Shown here in pieces: positions 1 through 13,393 of a stretch of DNA of 64,000 nt; position 1 is the first letter of the stretch; the number at the start of each line of letters is the position of its first letter. Where the stretch lies: positions 2,170,001-2,234,000 of the forward strand of contig JAJTTP010000005.1 in assembly GCA_023313575.1 (NCBI GenBank), read 5' to 3'. Under the pieces are notes generated by a model, which was not told where the DNA came from, did no database searches, and was given only the letters and a program-made list of their open reading frames with translations. The position numbers were made by a program, and so were the translations under genes. Source of the stretch: Eutypella sp. D-1. Taxonomy: Eukaryota > Ascomycota > Sordariomycetes > Xylariales > Diatrypaceae.

Positions 1-2530
1 TGTGCCAGTGCCGACATCTGCAATTCTCAGACCTTGTCCATCTTGTGGAATTTTAGGGTTCAGAAGATATCCGAACTGATCTTTCCATAGGTAGTGTTGA
101 AGATTCAGCCTTCATTCTCAGCCTTAGCATAACTTGCGCGTCTTAGCATCGCGGTCAAACTTGACACACCTGTTGAAATCAACGTAATCCCGAGTCATAG
201 GATAATCCTCGAAGGAGTCCTTGTTTTCAGTCATCGTAGAAACAGTGATAACGTAAAACCTTTGAATAGAGAAAGGGCAAGGGGGTAGCTGGACAGTAAA
301 TACCTCGGGTTGACAACCAACCGCGAGGAAGACGGCCTGATCTATATAAGGCCCATTTAGGGGTGGCTTCACAAAGCTATTCTAGTGACATGTCGACTTA
401 CTCGGTGCCTTACTCTAGAATCACTAGGGTTCTATCATGTCTACAAGCGAAAGTCATTTACCAACACCCAATTGATGGTTATTGACGATGGTATTATATG
501 TGGCAGCAGATGTGGCGAGATTGACAGGGTTTATGATACCCAAATGTCACCCTTCGGTATTCACCTTTAGCGTACTATAAAAGATCATGCAACTAGAATT
601 CTGCCGTTTCACCGGTGATAAGATCTTCCACATACTACACACCATATAGGCCTTATTGGCGCTTGCGAGTCCCTTAACCGAGGTTGAGAACTTGGGCCAG
701 GGCATCGATGCGATGCTAATATCCCATATACACATCCAAGCCCTGGTATCCGACCAACAACCAAAGACACTGTTATACCAACTGGGAATGAATGTATTCA
801 TGCTAAAGAAAAGGGTTCGTGCTTAGTCCAAAGTTAGTTCGTGAACACTCTCCCTGTATAGTTGTGCACATTATATAGCGTTGTGCCATTGGATGCCACC
901 CCCACACCGGCCCTTGGGCTCAACAGGTTGATCGGCAAAATGGCGAAAAAGCGGTACATTGATATATGGGACCTAGTCCTAAACCATCGGTGCGAATTCT
1001 TAAACGCGAATATTCAGGACCAGTTTTTCTTAGACGCGGGTAGGTATCATGTAAGCATATAGGCTGTGTGTGTGCGCGTAACAAGCGCATTATTTACCTA
1101 CCGTTGAAGAGTCAGTACTTTATCCACATGATTGAAGTAGTAATCCTATCGAATGGTAATGCTCGGGACGGTTGCGCATAGCACCTAGACGCTCTCTCTT
1201 CTGCTGCCACTTGATGTAGCGTCGAGACGAGTCTCGGTCAACGCTTCCGGAAACACCATAGAAATTGGAATTGGAAGTAGAAGATAGAGCATATCAATAG
1301 AGATAGGCAGGTTTGAAGCAGCCTTTTCGAGGGGAAAGTGCTATCTGCCTGCATGTTATCACCTCCTGGAATGCGAAAAAGCAAGCATCTATGACTCTCA
1401 TATTTCCAAATCCAACTCCAAGCCGCGTGCGATAATGACGGGTTCAGGGACCCTTGTACCCCTCATGGTGGCATGGATCCCGGCAGTTATGATGCACAGC
1501 TAAGTTCTTTTGTGACATGCGCTGAACCAAGACCCCCCACCTGAGGTCAAATTGCCATACGCAAGCCCATGCGGAAAAAGCATTACCGTCATAAAATGAT
1601 GGGCTTAGTGTAGCGATTCATGCACAAGAGCGGCATAATTAGCATTAACAAGTCGAGAGAGGAAATATCCAGAGTCTACAGTGTCAGCCCAGCCCCTATT
1701 TGACATTGCACACGCACACGCACACGCTTGGTGCGTACCGTGATGTAATTGGCCCATCAGGTTGAAGTGGGTCGTAAGGGGCCCCTATCCGGCACAGCTA
1801 ACACTACGTACCATCATCGGGCTTGACGGATTGCAGAGGGCTGCCACCGCTGAAATCTCACACTCTAAAGCTCCCTATTTATATATAGAGAGTTTTGAGG
1901 GGCATTGTTGTTTCCGTATCTACCTAGTTAGATTCGGACTGATGCTGTTACCCTTCCGGTAAGAGACCGTCTATATTCAACGCATCATTATGACATGAGG
2001 GGAAACACCTTGACCGCAGAGTCAACATCGAGCGCCATATATGCGAATCTTAAGTGCCCTCTATTCATACTATTATGTTTATCATGATCAGCATTAAGTC
2101 GAAGGACTCCACAACACGTGGTGTTGTGTATCCAGTATCAAGTGTGGGGTCACGAATTTGGCCACTCTTACAACAGGAATGCCTGGCAGGTTGAGGCAGA
2201 CTACCCATTCGTGCTTACTACAGGACAACTGCGATTGCAATCTGGTATCACCAATAGCTATTGGACCCATTCTGACATCTGAAGATCTATCCGTGGATAT
2301 CTATGACTCAGCTGCCAAACTAGCAGGCTCTGGACAGAGCCCAGGGAATCCCAACGCTGATCCAGACCTTGGCCCTTACACCTGATCCATGAGGACATAA
2401 CAGCACGTTGAGACAACAGTAGCGGGTCTTTCCGTACATGACCAAGGTCAATTTGGGAGTGCTCGTGGGTAGCCCAAAGTGACATCATCACCTCTAAACC
2501 AGCTACACGGCATAACATCGTAGACTACTA
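1..2530. other. Intergenic stretch, no gene recognised
   Basis: Only short reading frames (under 90 codons) occur here. None shows a recognisable domain, a signal peptide or plausible splice-linked exons. A small CACACG triplication lies at about 1709-1727. The sequence has no clear compositional skew, and I see no transposon ends or RNA gene. Confidence 0.6.
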
Positions 2531-3352
2531 TCAGCAGTTGCCTGACGCAACGTGTTCCGACGAGCTCGCGACGCCTATATTGGACAGCGTTACAGTCTTC
2601 CCACTCGAACACGTCACCCTTACAGTGACAGTATCCGTTCCGAAGCCGCTCGAGTCCGACTTTTGAAAGTAGTTGAAGTCCTGCCGGACCGTGGATTTCC
2701 AGGTGCTACCCCCGTCGGTGCTCACGTCCAGAGCCTTTACTGCAGTATTCGCATTCATGACTTGCATGGAGAAACTGATAGACTACTGTCAGCATAACTA
2801 GCGACTGCTGCCGTGCTAGAAATATACCTACTAATAGGCAGAAGTGCCGCTCTTGTTCCGCACGGTCAAGGGTGTCGTGATATCGCAGGGCACAAAATCC
2901 CACGTGATGTCGATGATGCCGGCACTTATGTCTCCGATCTGTGCAAAGGCATTCTGGAAGAGGTCGAGCTTGTTGGAATCGCACTCCGGGCACTTATCGA
3001 CGACCTGCACGGGATAAAACGGTTAGACAAATGATAAAAGCTAGGTGAACCCGACAACGACAGGGTTACTTGTTAGCTAACGCACCATAGCCTTGATCGT
3101 CTTTCCGTTGGGCCCGGTGACGCTGACGCAGGCTCCGCACTGCGCTGCCGAGGCCCACCGCGCGTTCGATAGGGCCGTGCCGAAGATTCCCGATGGCAGG
3201 CTGTATCCCGTCAACAGGCAGTTCCCACCATCGAGGTTTCCGCCATAGAAAGATGCCTTCCCTGAGTTAGCCCTCGAGAGGATTGCAGGATCGATGGCGG
3301 AGGCCAACGCGCCTGTGAGGAGAGTGGTAATGGTGAGCGCTTCAGGGAGCAT
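2531..3352 (-). CDS. Secreted expansin-like protein (double-psi beta-barrel plus C-terminal beta-sandwich)
   Basis: Three exons on the minus strand: 3352-3086, 3004-2832 and 2774-2531, giving 227 residues. Intron 1 (81 bp) runs from GTGCGT to GTGCAG. Intron 2 (57 bp) runs from GTAGGT to TATCAG and splits a Tyr codon. The start at 3352 opens a signal peptide of about 19 residues. An in-frame ATG at 3430 lies only about 14 bp below a TATAAAA box and is probably upstream of transcription. Residues about 30-120 look like the six-stranded double-psi beta-barrel of expansins and RlpA-like proteins, with GKASFYGG near the mature N-terminus, a CGACV motif and VVDKCPEC across the first splice. Residues about 140-227 resemble the second, wall-binding expansin domain, with SFSMQV-type and DGGSTW motifs. 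Known members of the family loosen cell walls without hydrolysis. Substrate and activity here are inferred. The reading frame closes cleanly at TGA. Confidence 0.85.
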
Positions 3353-3443
3353 CTTGACGAGCTTGCATGGATCGGTCGAGAGTTGTGTGGCCCGGTGACG
3401 GTCTCTAGAGAAGGAACCTAACAATCCCATGGACTTCGTGATA

Positions 3444-3450
3444 TTTTATA
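3444..3450 (-). promoter_or_regulatory. TATA box of the expansin-like gene
   Basis: TATAAAA on the minus strand, about 92 bp above the chosen start codon at 3352. It lies so close to the alternative ATG at 3430 that it favours the downstream start. Confidence 0.5.
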
Positions 3451-6400
3451 AGCATCAACGGAGTTCGATTTGTCGATGCATCCCCGAGAGGATTGATGAG
3501 AGGGTTCGTGCGCCAACAGGGGCCGAGCTGATTGTCCAGGGGCTGCGAAAGCAATCTTGCAGCTGCATGGTAGTTACCAGGCCGTTGATGGCATAATGCT
3601 CATTATTCAATCGCAGCATATTGGCATGTTGATGAAACGACCCAATCTATTTGTGATTGAACAGGTGAAGTCAGCGCTGCGAAGATGACGGCTGGTGGCG
3701 CAGATATCATGTTATATTAATTGCCTGGCCTCTTGGAGTGCTCTACGCGACTGTTTCTTGCTTGGCAAGTCATACAACGTGAAACAAGCCATGATATCCC
3801 AACCCCACACACACCTAGATAGTCTTCGTCGAATAGATTGGCCTCATACCACTAGTCAGCCTCGTCTATGAGTATTCCCAAATGGGTAATTCCCTGCTAG
3901 ACTATCATCGGTTTCTCTAGTCGTCCCCTCTAGTTCAGTTATCTGGATAGAACCCCTGATTTTCGAACGCTCTCTATCTCACGTCATCTGAAGAGCACCT
4001 CGTGGTATATATGATCACGAGACCGTCGCGGGATGTATGTGTATCGAGTGTCTCAACATATCGCAACGAATATAGCTACCATCTCATTGCGAGGTTGGGT
4101 AAGACGTATCAGAAGAAGCTACTCATTGCCATGACACTTACTACAGCCCATAACGACTCATATACCAGGCAGAATTGGATTATCAGCCTTGACGGTGTCG
4201 ATCACTACGTCTTCATGCTGGTGTGGTAAAGTCTATGATTTTCGTCTTTCCAAACGTCCTAAAACTAAAGGCAGCTACGGCGGCTGGATGTTATGGAGCT
4301 ATCGAGCCCGACTACATTCTTAACATGATGATCGCTGATAACCCTTTCCCAGATGAAATCTGACGTCTAGTTCTGCCGAAAAGGCACAAGGCTAATTCTA
4401 TCACGGCATGCCGCGAGCAGGGACGATCATACCTTCTTGGGCCACATGGTATAGGAGAACCTTGGCGAATGAAGAGACTACCGATGTTGAATGAAGATAG
4501 AATGTCACCTGGGGGAATGGGAACAACTGAGCCTGGTCTACCTGGTAGGGGTAACTATTGACACAGACTGCGAAGGCTATAGCGCCATGTGCTAATTACC
4601 ATGATATGTAGATACATGCAACTCTTCTTAGCACTCCTGCCGTGTTCACAGCTCACATTTGGGGCCTGTCGAAACCGATGTAAGTCCGATCACAGTCGAG
4701 ATGAGGAAAGAAGTTCTACGGGAGAGAACGCCCGGTTGTATTCATGGTATGTTAGTGATGTGCCACAGCTCGCTTCTTGCTGGAAGGCATCTCGTCATGT
4801 TTCAATAGTGGGCATGGGATGTCAACTTAGCATCCGTGTGAGAAATCATAGCCCTAAATGTCCATTTACAGGTAAGCCGTATTCAGGTTCAGTGAAATTT
4901 ATCCTAAAGTGCATGGCCTAACTTCTACATAATCACGCAAGCTGCGTTATCTGCCGCAAACACATCTCAAGCACTGCCCAGATACTTCCCCCGACGCCCG
5001 AATGCGTCACATCCTGTATTTGATGTGCAAATTATATACAGACCTAGACGTCGTTCCTTGCTGGATATTACATCTTCAGCTAATTGTCCGTAGCATTCAA
5101 GGCCAAAGACAAGCCGAGCTTACGAGCTAGGATTCGAAACACATTTTTATCTACGTCATGAAGATGTGGCCGCACTTAATACAGCTTGTGCAACATCAGA
5201 CTGTGAGCATCATGGCCCAACTATAATTTCTATAAATCAATTAGTATCTAGCACGTGTTTGTTTAACTACCCAGTATTATGTGTCGTTGGTTGGAAACCA
5301 CTGTCGTTGGTTCATCGGATTGAATGAGGGGTGCTGATGGAATTCACAGTTAAGCCTGGGTATCTCAAAGCCAGGAAGTATCAGCATGGATTTTGGTTTG
5401 GACTACTTGATCACAGCCTTGGTGGTTTCGGCGAAACTGATCGATTGGGAAAAATGTCTATGGTAGCTTGCCATGCTGCTACTGCGAGTACTGCGCCGCG
5501 TCAATATGAAGGGAACCGTCTTATTCTGTTTTACTGGCGTAATTTTATAACTGGTCGCAATATCAGACTTCTAAGCTCCGGGACGGGAAGTACAAGATGT
5601 TATTTCAACTATACGCATTACACTAGGAGCTCCTTGACGCCCCTATCATAATTCATGCGGAAAAAGGTAGGACGGATGCCAAGTTTCTCAATGGATGTTG
5701 GCTTCCCTCTATATTTAGTTTATTAGGCCGGGACTTATTACCGTCCAGCGGAACAATTCATATGAAGTACGCGGCAGCCTCGTCCCTAAGCATATCTTAA
5801 ATAGGACCTACGTGTGGAATATCATGAGTCTGCAAGTTTACTGGGAGGTGGTTGGCTATCTGAACTGCACCCGGGGTTATACTATTAACAGAACTCAGCG
5901 GCATTCAATAGTGTAGGACGCTCGCCTTACGCATGCAACGTGCCACGCAGCCAATAGTCATAGCCACAGGAGCGTTGAACATGTGCCATCCCGCGCCCGC
6001 CCGAAATCAATAATGAAACGAACCCAAATCAAGCCCGAGTCGCACGCGCGATTCGCCGCGCGGTGCTGTTGCCGGGAGAGCCGAGGCCTTGAAAATAGGC
6101 CGCGGGGCGGGTGGCAGCATCGTTGGCGGCCTTCCGCAGCGGCTATTGCCTAACGGCCATGATACCTACCTACCTACGGATGGATGTGGTGGGTTGGGCG
6201 TGAGACATAATGTCTTGCAGGTCGCATCAACCATTGGAGGGTGGTAATAGATGGTACCTGTCGATCAAGCCCTCGCAGCGGCCCCTAAACTGATTCGGGG
6301 ATGAAGGTTTACGGGAGCGAAACAAAAAAAGGATGTGAACGACTCAATGGCGCTCTCTGTTTGTCTGTCATATCGCGTTTGGGATCTGCCTGATATGCTT

Positions 6401-8470
6401 CCCATGAGATGTCATAGCCCCCCGTTGCAGCGCCCGCGTCCGCCCCTATTTCTGGACTGCGATCTCATTGGCCAGTTCTACCCGCGCGCCAGTGAGGTCT
6501 TCGTTAGTTTGGTCGTTACCTGTGCCTAACTCTCGACTCATCTGAATTCATCAAAAGGCTGCTAGCGAGACGACGCAAATTGTCAGTAGAATACTCCGTC
6601 ATCGCTTACTTTGAGACAGACAGGCGCGTAAGATTGGGGCGAAGAATTCAAGCTGCCCAGAGCTTACGGAGGGACTTAGCTATGCATGGATTGGATGAGT
6701 GAGCGCACAGCGCGCTAAATGCCAAGCTGTCTTATTAGTTATTACTGCACCACATACACCAACACTGCACGCGCGCGTCACGAACTCGCCGTAGGATCAC
6801 CATTCCTTGCACGCGCTGACGTGACTGAAAGTATGTGGTGCATGTACTTATAATTATAATTAGCTCGAAACAAGCGTCATTCTTGATTATCATTTTGCCC
6901 CGATGACAATAGCGAGTAGCAACGATTTGGTGAGCACATATGGGTTAAACCGATCACGCTGGATAATTACCCGCCGGTGCGCTTCAAGTCCCGACGGGGA
7001 GAGAAAAAAGGCAAAAAAGCTTTAGGTATCGCACCCCACCCCAAGGATTTCCGACTACATGCAAGACACGCCAGCACGCCTATCGGTGTCGTACGATGTG
7101 TAGCGGCCGTCCAGTCGTCAAGGCCACGCCACGAGGCTCAAAGGTCTGACAGTCTGGGGGATTTTGGGGGGAAGGGGGTTACCATGCTGATTATGCGATA
7201 TCAAACGCCGCGTGGGACGGTCGGATGGCGGCCCAAAAGTGAGGAGCTAGGGGTACTCGCTAATATGAGAGAGGTTGTCAATTCAGATGTCAAATGCTAT
7301 TTACTATTCACTCATGTGATGAACCGTGTTGTGTTGATGGCACATTCCTATTCGCTATTCGCTGAGCGTGCCGACGCCACAAGCGGCTTTTTTGGTCGGC
7401 TTGGTCGGGACTTTTTCTTTTGACAGTTTGAACATCTTTTGTATTCTATCTCTGCGCATCGAAATGAAGGCTTGCAGGAAAGAAAAATGGTTCGCCGATC
7501 ATAGGCGCCGATCGTGTACATATAATATAGTACTCTTGGTAACCTTGGTGGCTGGGTTGCTTTACAGTGCGCACAGAATGACAGAATGGCGTGCGCTATG
7601 TATCGTCAGGGTTATCATCAGGGGATTGTGTACATGTATTAGCGTGCTGGAAATAACTACCTGGGTCATTAAGCCAGCCCCTCTCACCCCCAAATCTCGC
7701 CCAGTCGACCCATTTAGCCCCCTAACTCGATCTGACCCAAGTGCCAAAACTCGTCAATCACCATTTCAGTCTCAGATCTGATCTTCATCATTTTGTCGGC
7801 CGCCCGAATCGTCAACTTACATATAAAATTGGAGAGCTTGACTGAATGATAACTGCCTATTTGAGAAGGGCTCTATCCGACTAAGCTCAGCCAGATAGCA
7901 GACTGTTATCCAATCCATTGTTATGGTTTCATCCCCTCCCAACCTTCTTCCGTGGAAGGCTCTTGAAGAAGTAGTGTCCAACCCGACACGAGCCCGATCC
8001 GACAGGTAGTATCTGACTTAGATGTAGTGTGTAGATAGTCAGGTACAGCTGCACGATGAATTACGTGACTGGGTCTATCTTGGGCTGCTTAGTACGTACT
8101 TGACTACATATAGTACAACCACTTAACTACTACTAGCAGGCAAGTTGCTGGGTAGCCACTCTAGAGGAGGATCATTCCCGCCCCCGCAACGATCAGGTAG
8201 GACCTTTCCCTCTTTTGGTAGCGAGGTTGTCTTCGATGTTACCTGGTACCTGCATGATGTAGGAGGGTCCGAGCAGGGCTTGGGGGTTCGAGTTGGGGGC
8301 ATGAGAATATCAACCGCCTTCGAAGTGTACCGAAGAGCGCAATGTTCCGTGGTCAGTAGACCGAATTCAGTCAAGTCCGAGGGGATTTAAGCAGACTACC
8401 GTTAGACTATGATAGGTAGGGGGTGCCTTGGGGGTTATGAAGATAAGAGAAATTACGGCTCGTCCAAAAA

Positions 8471-8517
8471 GGGGGCAGGGGGGGAGGGAAGATGGGGGGC
8501 AAATGGGGGGCAGGGGG
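8471..8517 (+). other. G-rich tract, possible G-quadruplex
   Basis: At least five runs of four to seven G separated by short spacers lie within about 47 bp, all on the plus strand. This exceeds the usual G3+N1-7 quadruplex pattern. It lies about 1.2 kb upstream of the coiled-coil gene. Function is unknown. Confidence 0.45.
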
Positions 8518-9681
8518 TAGCGGAGTATTTGATACTAAATAACTGCAGCCAGTGACAACCTTGGAAATGCTCATGCTGCTCAGGGGTAAAGGAGCCTACC
8601 TAAGTACTTAGGTAACTTGAAAAATGCCCCCAAAAGCAAAGAAATTCTCTGACTGGATAGGAAATTAATTAACTGGTAAACTGCTTGCCCGACTTGCCTG
8701 GCTCGTGCCTTCTCATTTTTTTTCCGCTTTGTATTTTGCTTTGTTATTCTTACAAGTATGTAACTTTATTACGAGATACAAGTAACCTGGAATGAACTAA
8801 TTGAAACTCGGTAAAGCGGAAAGCGCTTACGACTTTGACTTATACATAGACCTTGTCTCTTCCTTCCTTATCAACCATGTCAACTAACATACTTGATCAT
8901 AAGTGCCCAGGTGCCAGGGCGCCCAGACGCCGACAGGGTACCTCGGCGCAACAGAACGTAATTGGGTAGTTGCGATGGCGCAGTCGGACGAGGAAATATA
9001 CCTGGCGGTACTGAATTTACATATGTGATTTGAGAGATTTGAGAGTCGCAGGCATGTATTTGGTATTTTCTTGGTCTCCTATACTGCACAGTAACATATG
9101 CACGTACTTAATACTGTAATAATTCATAGAAGTTAGTACCTGAATTACCTGAATTGCCCGAGCTCGTACCTGAGCAACACGCGCAAGCGCAACCTTGGAA
9201 CGCCTTTGGAACCACCGGCTTTGAATTCCCCTTTTCAGCCTTTTTTTCTCTTTCTTTCTTGGTCTTCCTTGGTCACCTAGAATTGATCTAAATGATCTAA
9301 TGGAATTATTTCCTCTTTCTGAGGTGTAAAGCACCCCAAGCTATCAAGGCATAACCAAGTAGTCAAAGTTTCCGGTTTCCCAATTCTTTCTCTAGTTAGA
9401 TCTTTCAGGCTATTATGCCTATCCCTGAACTATCTGACTATCCGCGAACTATTCTTGGGAAAAAAGGGCAATAATCATCGTATCCCTCTAATTGTCAACC
9501 CTCCCAAGACCCCCTCCACATTCCACTCGTTTCCTATTCTGGTCCAGTGCCATGAGAAGAGTGCGGGAGACAATAGCTTAAACGCGACTTAGAGCGATAA
9601 TACCAGGCTATTATTGCTCTATTATCGGTCCATTCACGAATTGACTACATACCTGTGTACGGAGTACCTTGTCAAACCAGG

Positions 9682-12600
9682 ATGTCAGCCATGCCCACCA
9701 TGTCCGCCCTGCCTCCCGAGCCACGGCCGGAGCCATTGCGGTTACGTGGGAGTGGGAATGGCAGTGGGAATGAGGACGAACCTGACACTGAGCGTGATGG
9801 TGAGAGTGAGAGTGAGATGGACAGTAAGAATCAGGACAAGGAGAGCATGAGCTATCGTCCGAACTCTCCTCCCGCTTCCGCTCATTCTGACCCCTCAGCT
9901 TCGCTCCCGGCTTCCTCTACCGTCCATTCTACCGTCCCTTCCACTGTCCATACTATCCCCTCTACGGCAATTGACCGGCCCAACCCTGAGACTCCCATTG
10001 CTTCACCTGGCTCTGTTTATTCTTCTTCTCATACAATCCCCATGCACGGCTTCCCATCCCCTCCAACCCATAAGCCCTTCGCTAGAGATATCCTGCGTGA
10101 TCTGGATTCTGTACCCGACCTGCCGGTTTCGAGAAAGCTCCGTGAGTCTGCCATACCAGCAGCCCTGCAGCAGATCCGAAGAAAGCCATTGTCCCCGACT
10201 GCCTCGCCTATCGCTACCAGGTACTCCTCGGTCGAATATCTGGCTATCGCAAAGGTTTTTTCTGTGCCCGAGAATAGGTTCTCGCGTTCCAACTCGGTCG
10301 ATAGTCCCACAGTCTATGAATTCCCCCATTCTTCGGTAGCCCGTCATCCCGGCCTTAGGTCTACAACAAAGCCACAGACCTTAACTGCCAACAAAGGGTG
10401 AGTCAATGTCTTGATTAGTCCACGTTCCAACATGGTCATATGCTTTTTTGGGTAATAGGATAAGCCCAAAATGGGCAAGAAGAAAACAACAGACACGAAT
10501 GGTTCGCTAAATATAATGTTTCCCCAGAAACTTGTATCTCAACGAATCGCCGCTTTCCGCCCAATTTGATCCCGCCAGTGTTTCCGCACGGGAAGAGGCG
10601 AAACATTCAAGCCATTCAGACGGCGACAACACTGCAGGTCCTCGAACGGGCCCCACGCCTGAACTGTCGCAACACGGCGATCGCACCTCCTACGCTGATT
10701 TATTGGCCGACGTGGTCGAGGGAGAGGACGTGGACGACGAGGATCCACTAAGCGATAATATTCTCGACGGCTATAATTCGGACACTTCTCTGAATTCAAA
10801 TACTAATCCTAATCTTAATAATAGCAATACTATGTCATTACACATTGCTAAGAAACCCATACCACCGCATCTGAACCTTCAACAAGTCGATTCGCAACCA
10901 GACGCTTCAGATATCAACACACCCAATACGGACAAGCCACTCCCGAAGTCACCGAGCTCGTCTAAACTTGGTAACTTTTTCGGTTGGGGCTCCCCGTCGA
11001 CATCTGCTAACTCGGAGAAAGCATTTTCACCGATACCGTCGCCATTCAACTTTTCCAAGACGACAAGCATTTCCGATGCTTCCCCGGCCACAACCATTGC
11101 ACCGCACTCACTCCTCGGAGCACCCAAGGCGCAATACGCGGCTTCAAACTCACGCGACTACGGCGACCAGTACCTTGCGACACCATCAGCAAGCTCCTAC
11201 TCGCCGTATCTTCAAATCGAAGAAATGGAAGATGAGCTGAAGGCCATCTCCGCCGAATTGGCCTCTTCAATTCGGCGCGAAATAGACCTAGAAGACTTGG
11301 TCGACCGTTTACAGACGGAGAGGGACAATCCGTCTGATTCTAACAGGAGGACTAGTGATTACTTCTCGGACTCGGGTTACAGCTCTGCTAAAGTCAGCGA
11401 CTATGACCAGTCCAGGGAAGAGTTGGAAAAGGTCCAGAGGAGGGCGGAACAGGAGAAGGCGCAGGTCAGGATAGAGCTTACAAACAAGCTCCAGGAAGAG
11501 AGGTCAAGGCGGCAACAACTCGACACACAGATCCAAGAGCTTTCGGTGAGGGCTTCGCAAATAGACCTCGCCCAGGCCAACAGCGGCGACGCCAGCGACC
11601 GCGTCAAGGAGCTTGAGAGCACATGCGAGACTCTTCGTCGGAAACTTGCCGAGGAACGCCAAGTCAAGGATAACTTCGAGGACTTGGTCACGGCTATGAG
11701 AGGAGAGTTGCAGAACACCTCGAACGAGCGCGATAACTTGCGCGATGAGATTGTTCCACAGCTCAGGGCTCGTGTAGAGGGGTTGGAAAGCCAAGCCGCA
11801 GAGTTCGAGAAGATGACGTACGAGTCAAGCAAGATGCAGCAGGAATTACAGAGTCTGAAAACCGAGAATTTCAATCTAAGGGAGAGCCATTCTAGATCGA
11901 TGGTTAGTATCAACGAGGATGATGTGGTGCCGATGCGGTCCCGGCCTAGCTCGATCATCGGCGCAGCCGGTCTATCCCGATCTAATTCCATCACGTCGTT
12001 CCGTCTCCAGCGACCCGGATCTGGATTGCTGCGGTCAAAGACAGTCAAGTTGAACGAGTCACGAGACCAACTGTCCGAGCGTCTCAAGGACGTAGAAGAA
12101 CAGAGAGATGCGCTTCATCGGGCATTGAAGAGCCTCCTTGAGAGGCAGGAACACCAAAACCGCGAGAACGAGAAGAAAATTAAAGTTCTGGAGATCGAGC
12201 GGGACCGCCTTCTAGAAACTTCACCGCAGAAGGCAGGCTTCCAGAAGGAAGTCTCTAACCTACGAGCCGAGATCAATACTCTGCGTCGACGGTCCGAGGA
12301 GGCCCTGGAGCAAAAATGGCAGGCGGAGAAAGGATTGGCAGGTCTTAAGATGGACCTTGACCGGGCGGAACAGGAGATTGCCTCCCTGAGGAGTCTGCTT
12401 GATGAGAATGATATTCTGATCCCGCCTTCTCTAGCTCGTTCGAGCACCGGAAGTGATAATATGGCTGTCCCGGTCACCTCTGAATCTTTGACTACGGCTT
12501 ATGAAGGCCTACACAAGGCGTATCTGGAGTCACTTGAACGCATCAAGAACCTCGAATCGAGCGCCCCAGGCATGGATGACAGGGCTCAGATTGCCATGGA

Positions 12601-13393
12601 GAAGCTCGAGCGTACGCTCTCGTCGACCGTTCTTGAACGCGATACTGCTCTCCGTGATGCTTCGTCTTACAAGGAACAACTCGATGCCCTAAAAGCTAGC
12701 GAGCAACAATTTCTCCAGTCCGAAAAGGTTCTCGCCGATGAGTTGGAGGAGTCTGCTCGTCGTGTCGAGGAACTATCTGTCCAGGTCCGCCAGCAGCTCA
12801 GCATCAACCAGAATTTGCGTCAGCGCATCACGGACACTGTTTCTCGCAGTGAGTCGGAGCAGAATGCCAACACAGAGCGTATCACAGTACTGCAGGCACG
12901 CCTGCAGTTCCTCGAAGAGAAGCTCGATGCTGCTCAGAATGCCTCCGAGGACCGAATTAGCCGCCACGAGGAAGAGATGCAGGCGCTTAAAGATAGCCAT
13001 AATACTTCGCTCTCAAGAATGCGTAATAGCCTCCAATTGCCGCGCTCGCCCCGCTCCTTCCCTCCCAAATCGCCGCTGTCGCCCCTTTTCACGTCACCGA
13101 ACGCTCGTGCACCGCGACTCAGTTCGACACGCTCTGGCCCTGCCATGAGCATCAAAGAAGAATCGCAGATTGATAACCTCCGGGCGCGCATCGCCGAGCT
13201 CGAGAACGCCCTTGCAGATGCTGACTCGGAGATGGAGCAAGTTGTCAGCCGCATGAACACTGCGCAGATTCAGGTGCTCGAACTGCAGGAGGAGCGCGAG
13301 GCGGCGGTTAACCGGACCCGAAAACTCGAGAGGGAACTCGAGGCCGAAAAGCTCAAGTCTTTTGAAGAGCGGTTCAAGTCGCTCCAGACGTGA
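9682..13393 (+). CDS. Large coiled-coil protein with Ser/Pro-rich N-terminus
   Basis: Two exons, 9682-10397 and 10528-13393, joined by a 130-bp intron (GTGAGT to CCCCAG, splitting a Gly codon), give 1193 residues. The ATG at 9682 is the first in-frame ATG of exon 1. Residues 1 to about 460 are low complexity and rich in Ser, Pro, Thr, Asp and Asn, with many SP/TP sites that suit proline-directed kinases. From about residue 470 to the end the protein is mostly heptad-like and rich in Glu, Lys, Leu, Arg and Gln, broken near residue 715 by a Ser/Arg-rich linker and near 1085 by a Pro-rich SPRSFPPKSPLSP segment. The last about 70 residues are again strongly coiled. There are no membrane segments or enzymatic motifs. 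The architecture is typical of fungal cytoskeletal or vesicle-tethering scaffolds, often auto-annotated as USO1-like or myosin-like. I do not recognise a specific orthologue. Function is inferred only as a scaffold. Confidence 0.9.

Larger units (their letters stand above)
3353..9681. other. 6.3-kb intergenic stretch
   Basis: No gene is supported. Overlapping frames of 148 and 137 codons at 6977-7781 have no recognisable domain and low-complexity basic or Ser/Pro composition, so I treat them as chance. A GC-rich patch lies at about 5990-6130. A run of G-tracts at 8471-8517 could form a G-quadruplex. An 18-bp perfect palindrome lies at 8597-8614. The last few hundred bases before 9682 are pyrimidine-rich and probably include the promoter and leader of the coiled-coil gene. 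Confidence 0.5.

Noticed and set aside
2158..2518. Short opposing frames left of the expansin-like gene
   Set aside because: No similarity to the neighbour or to any family; they would not extend the real gene, whose stop at 2531 is clear.
6977..7781. Overlapping plus-strand frames of 148 and 137 codons
   Set aside because: No domain, low-complexity basic composition, no splice partners or signal peptide, and an equally long chance frame on the other strand.
11401..12087. 228-codon frame antisense to the coiled-coil gene
   Set aside because: It mirrors the biased Glu/Lys/Leu codons of the real gene and has no recognisable content.
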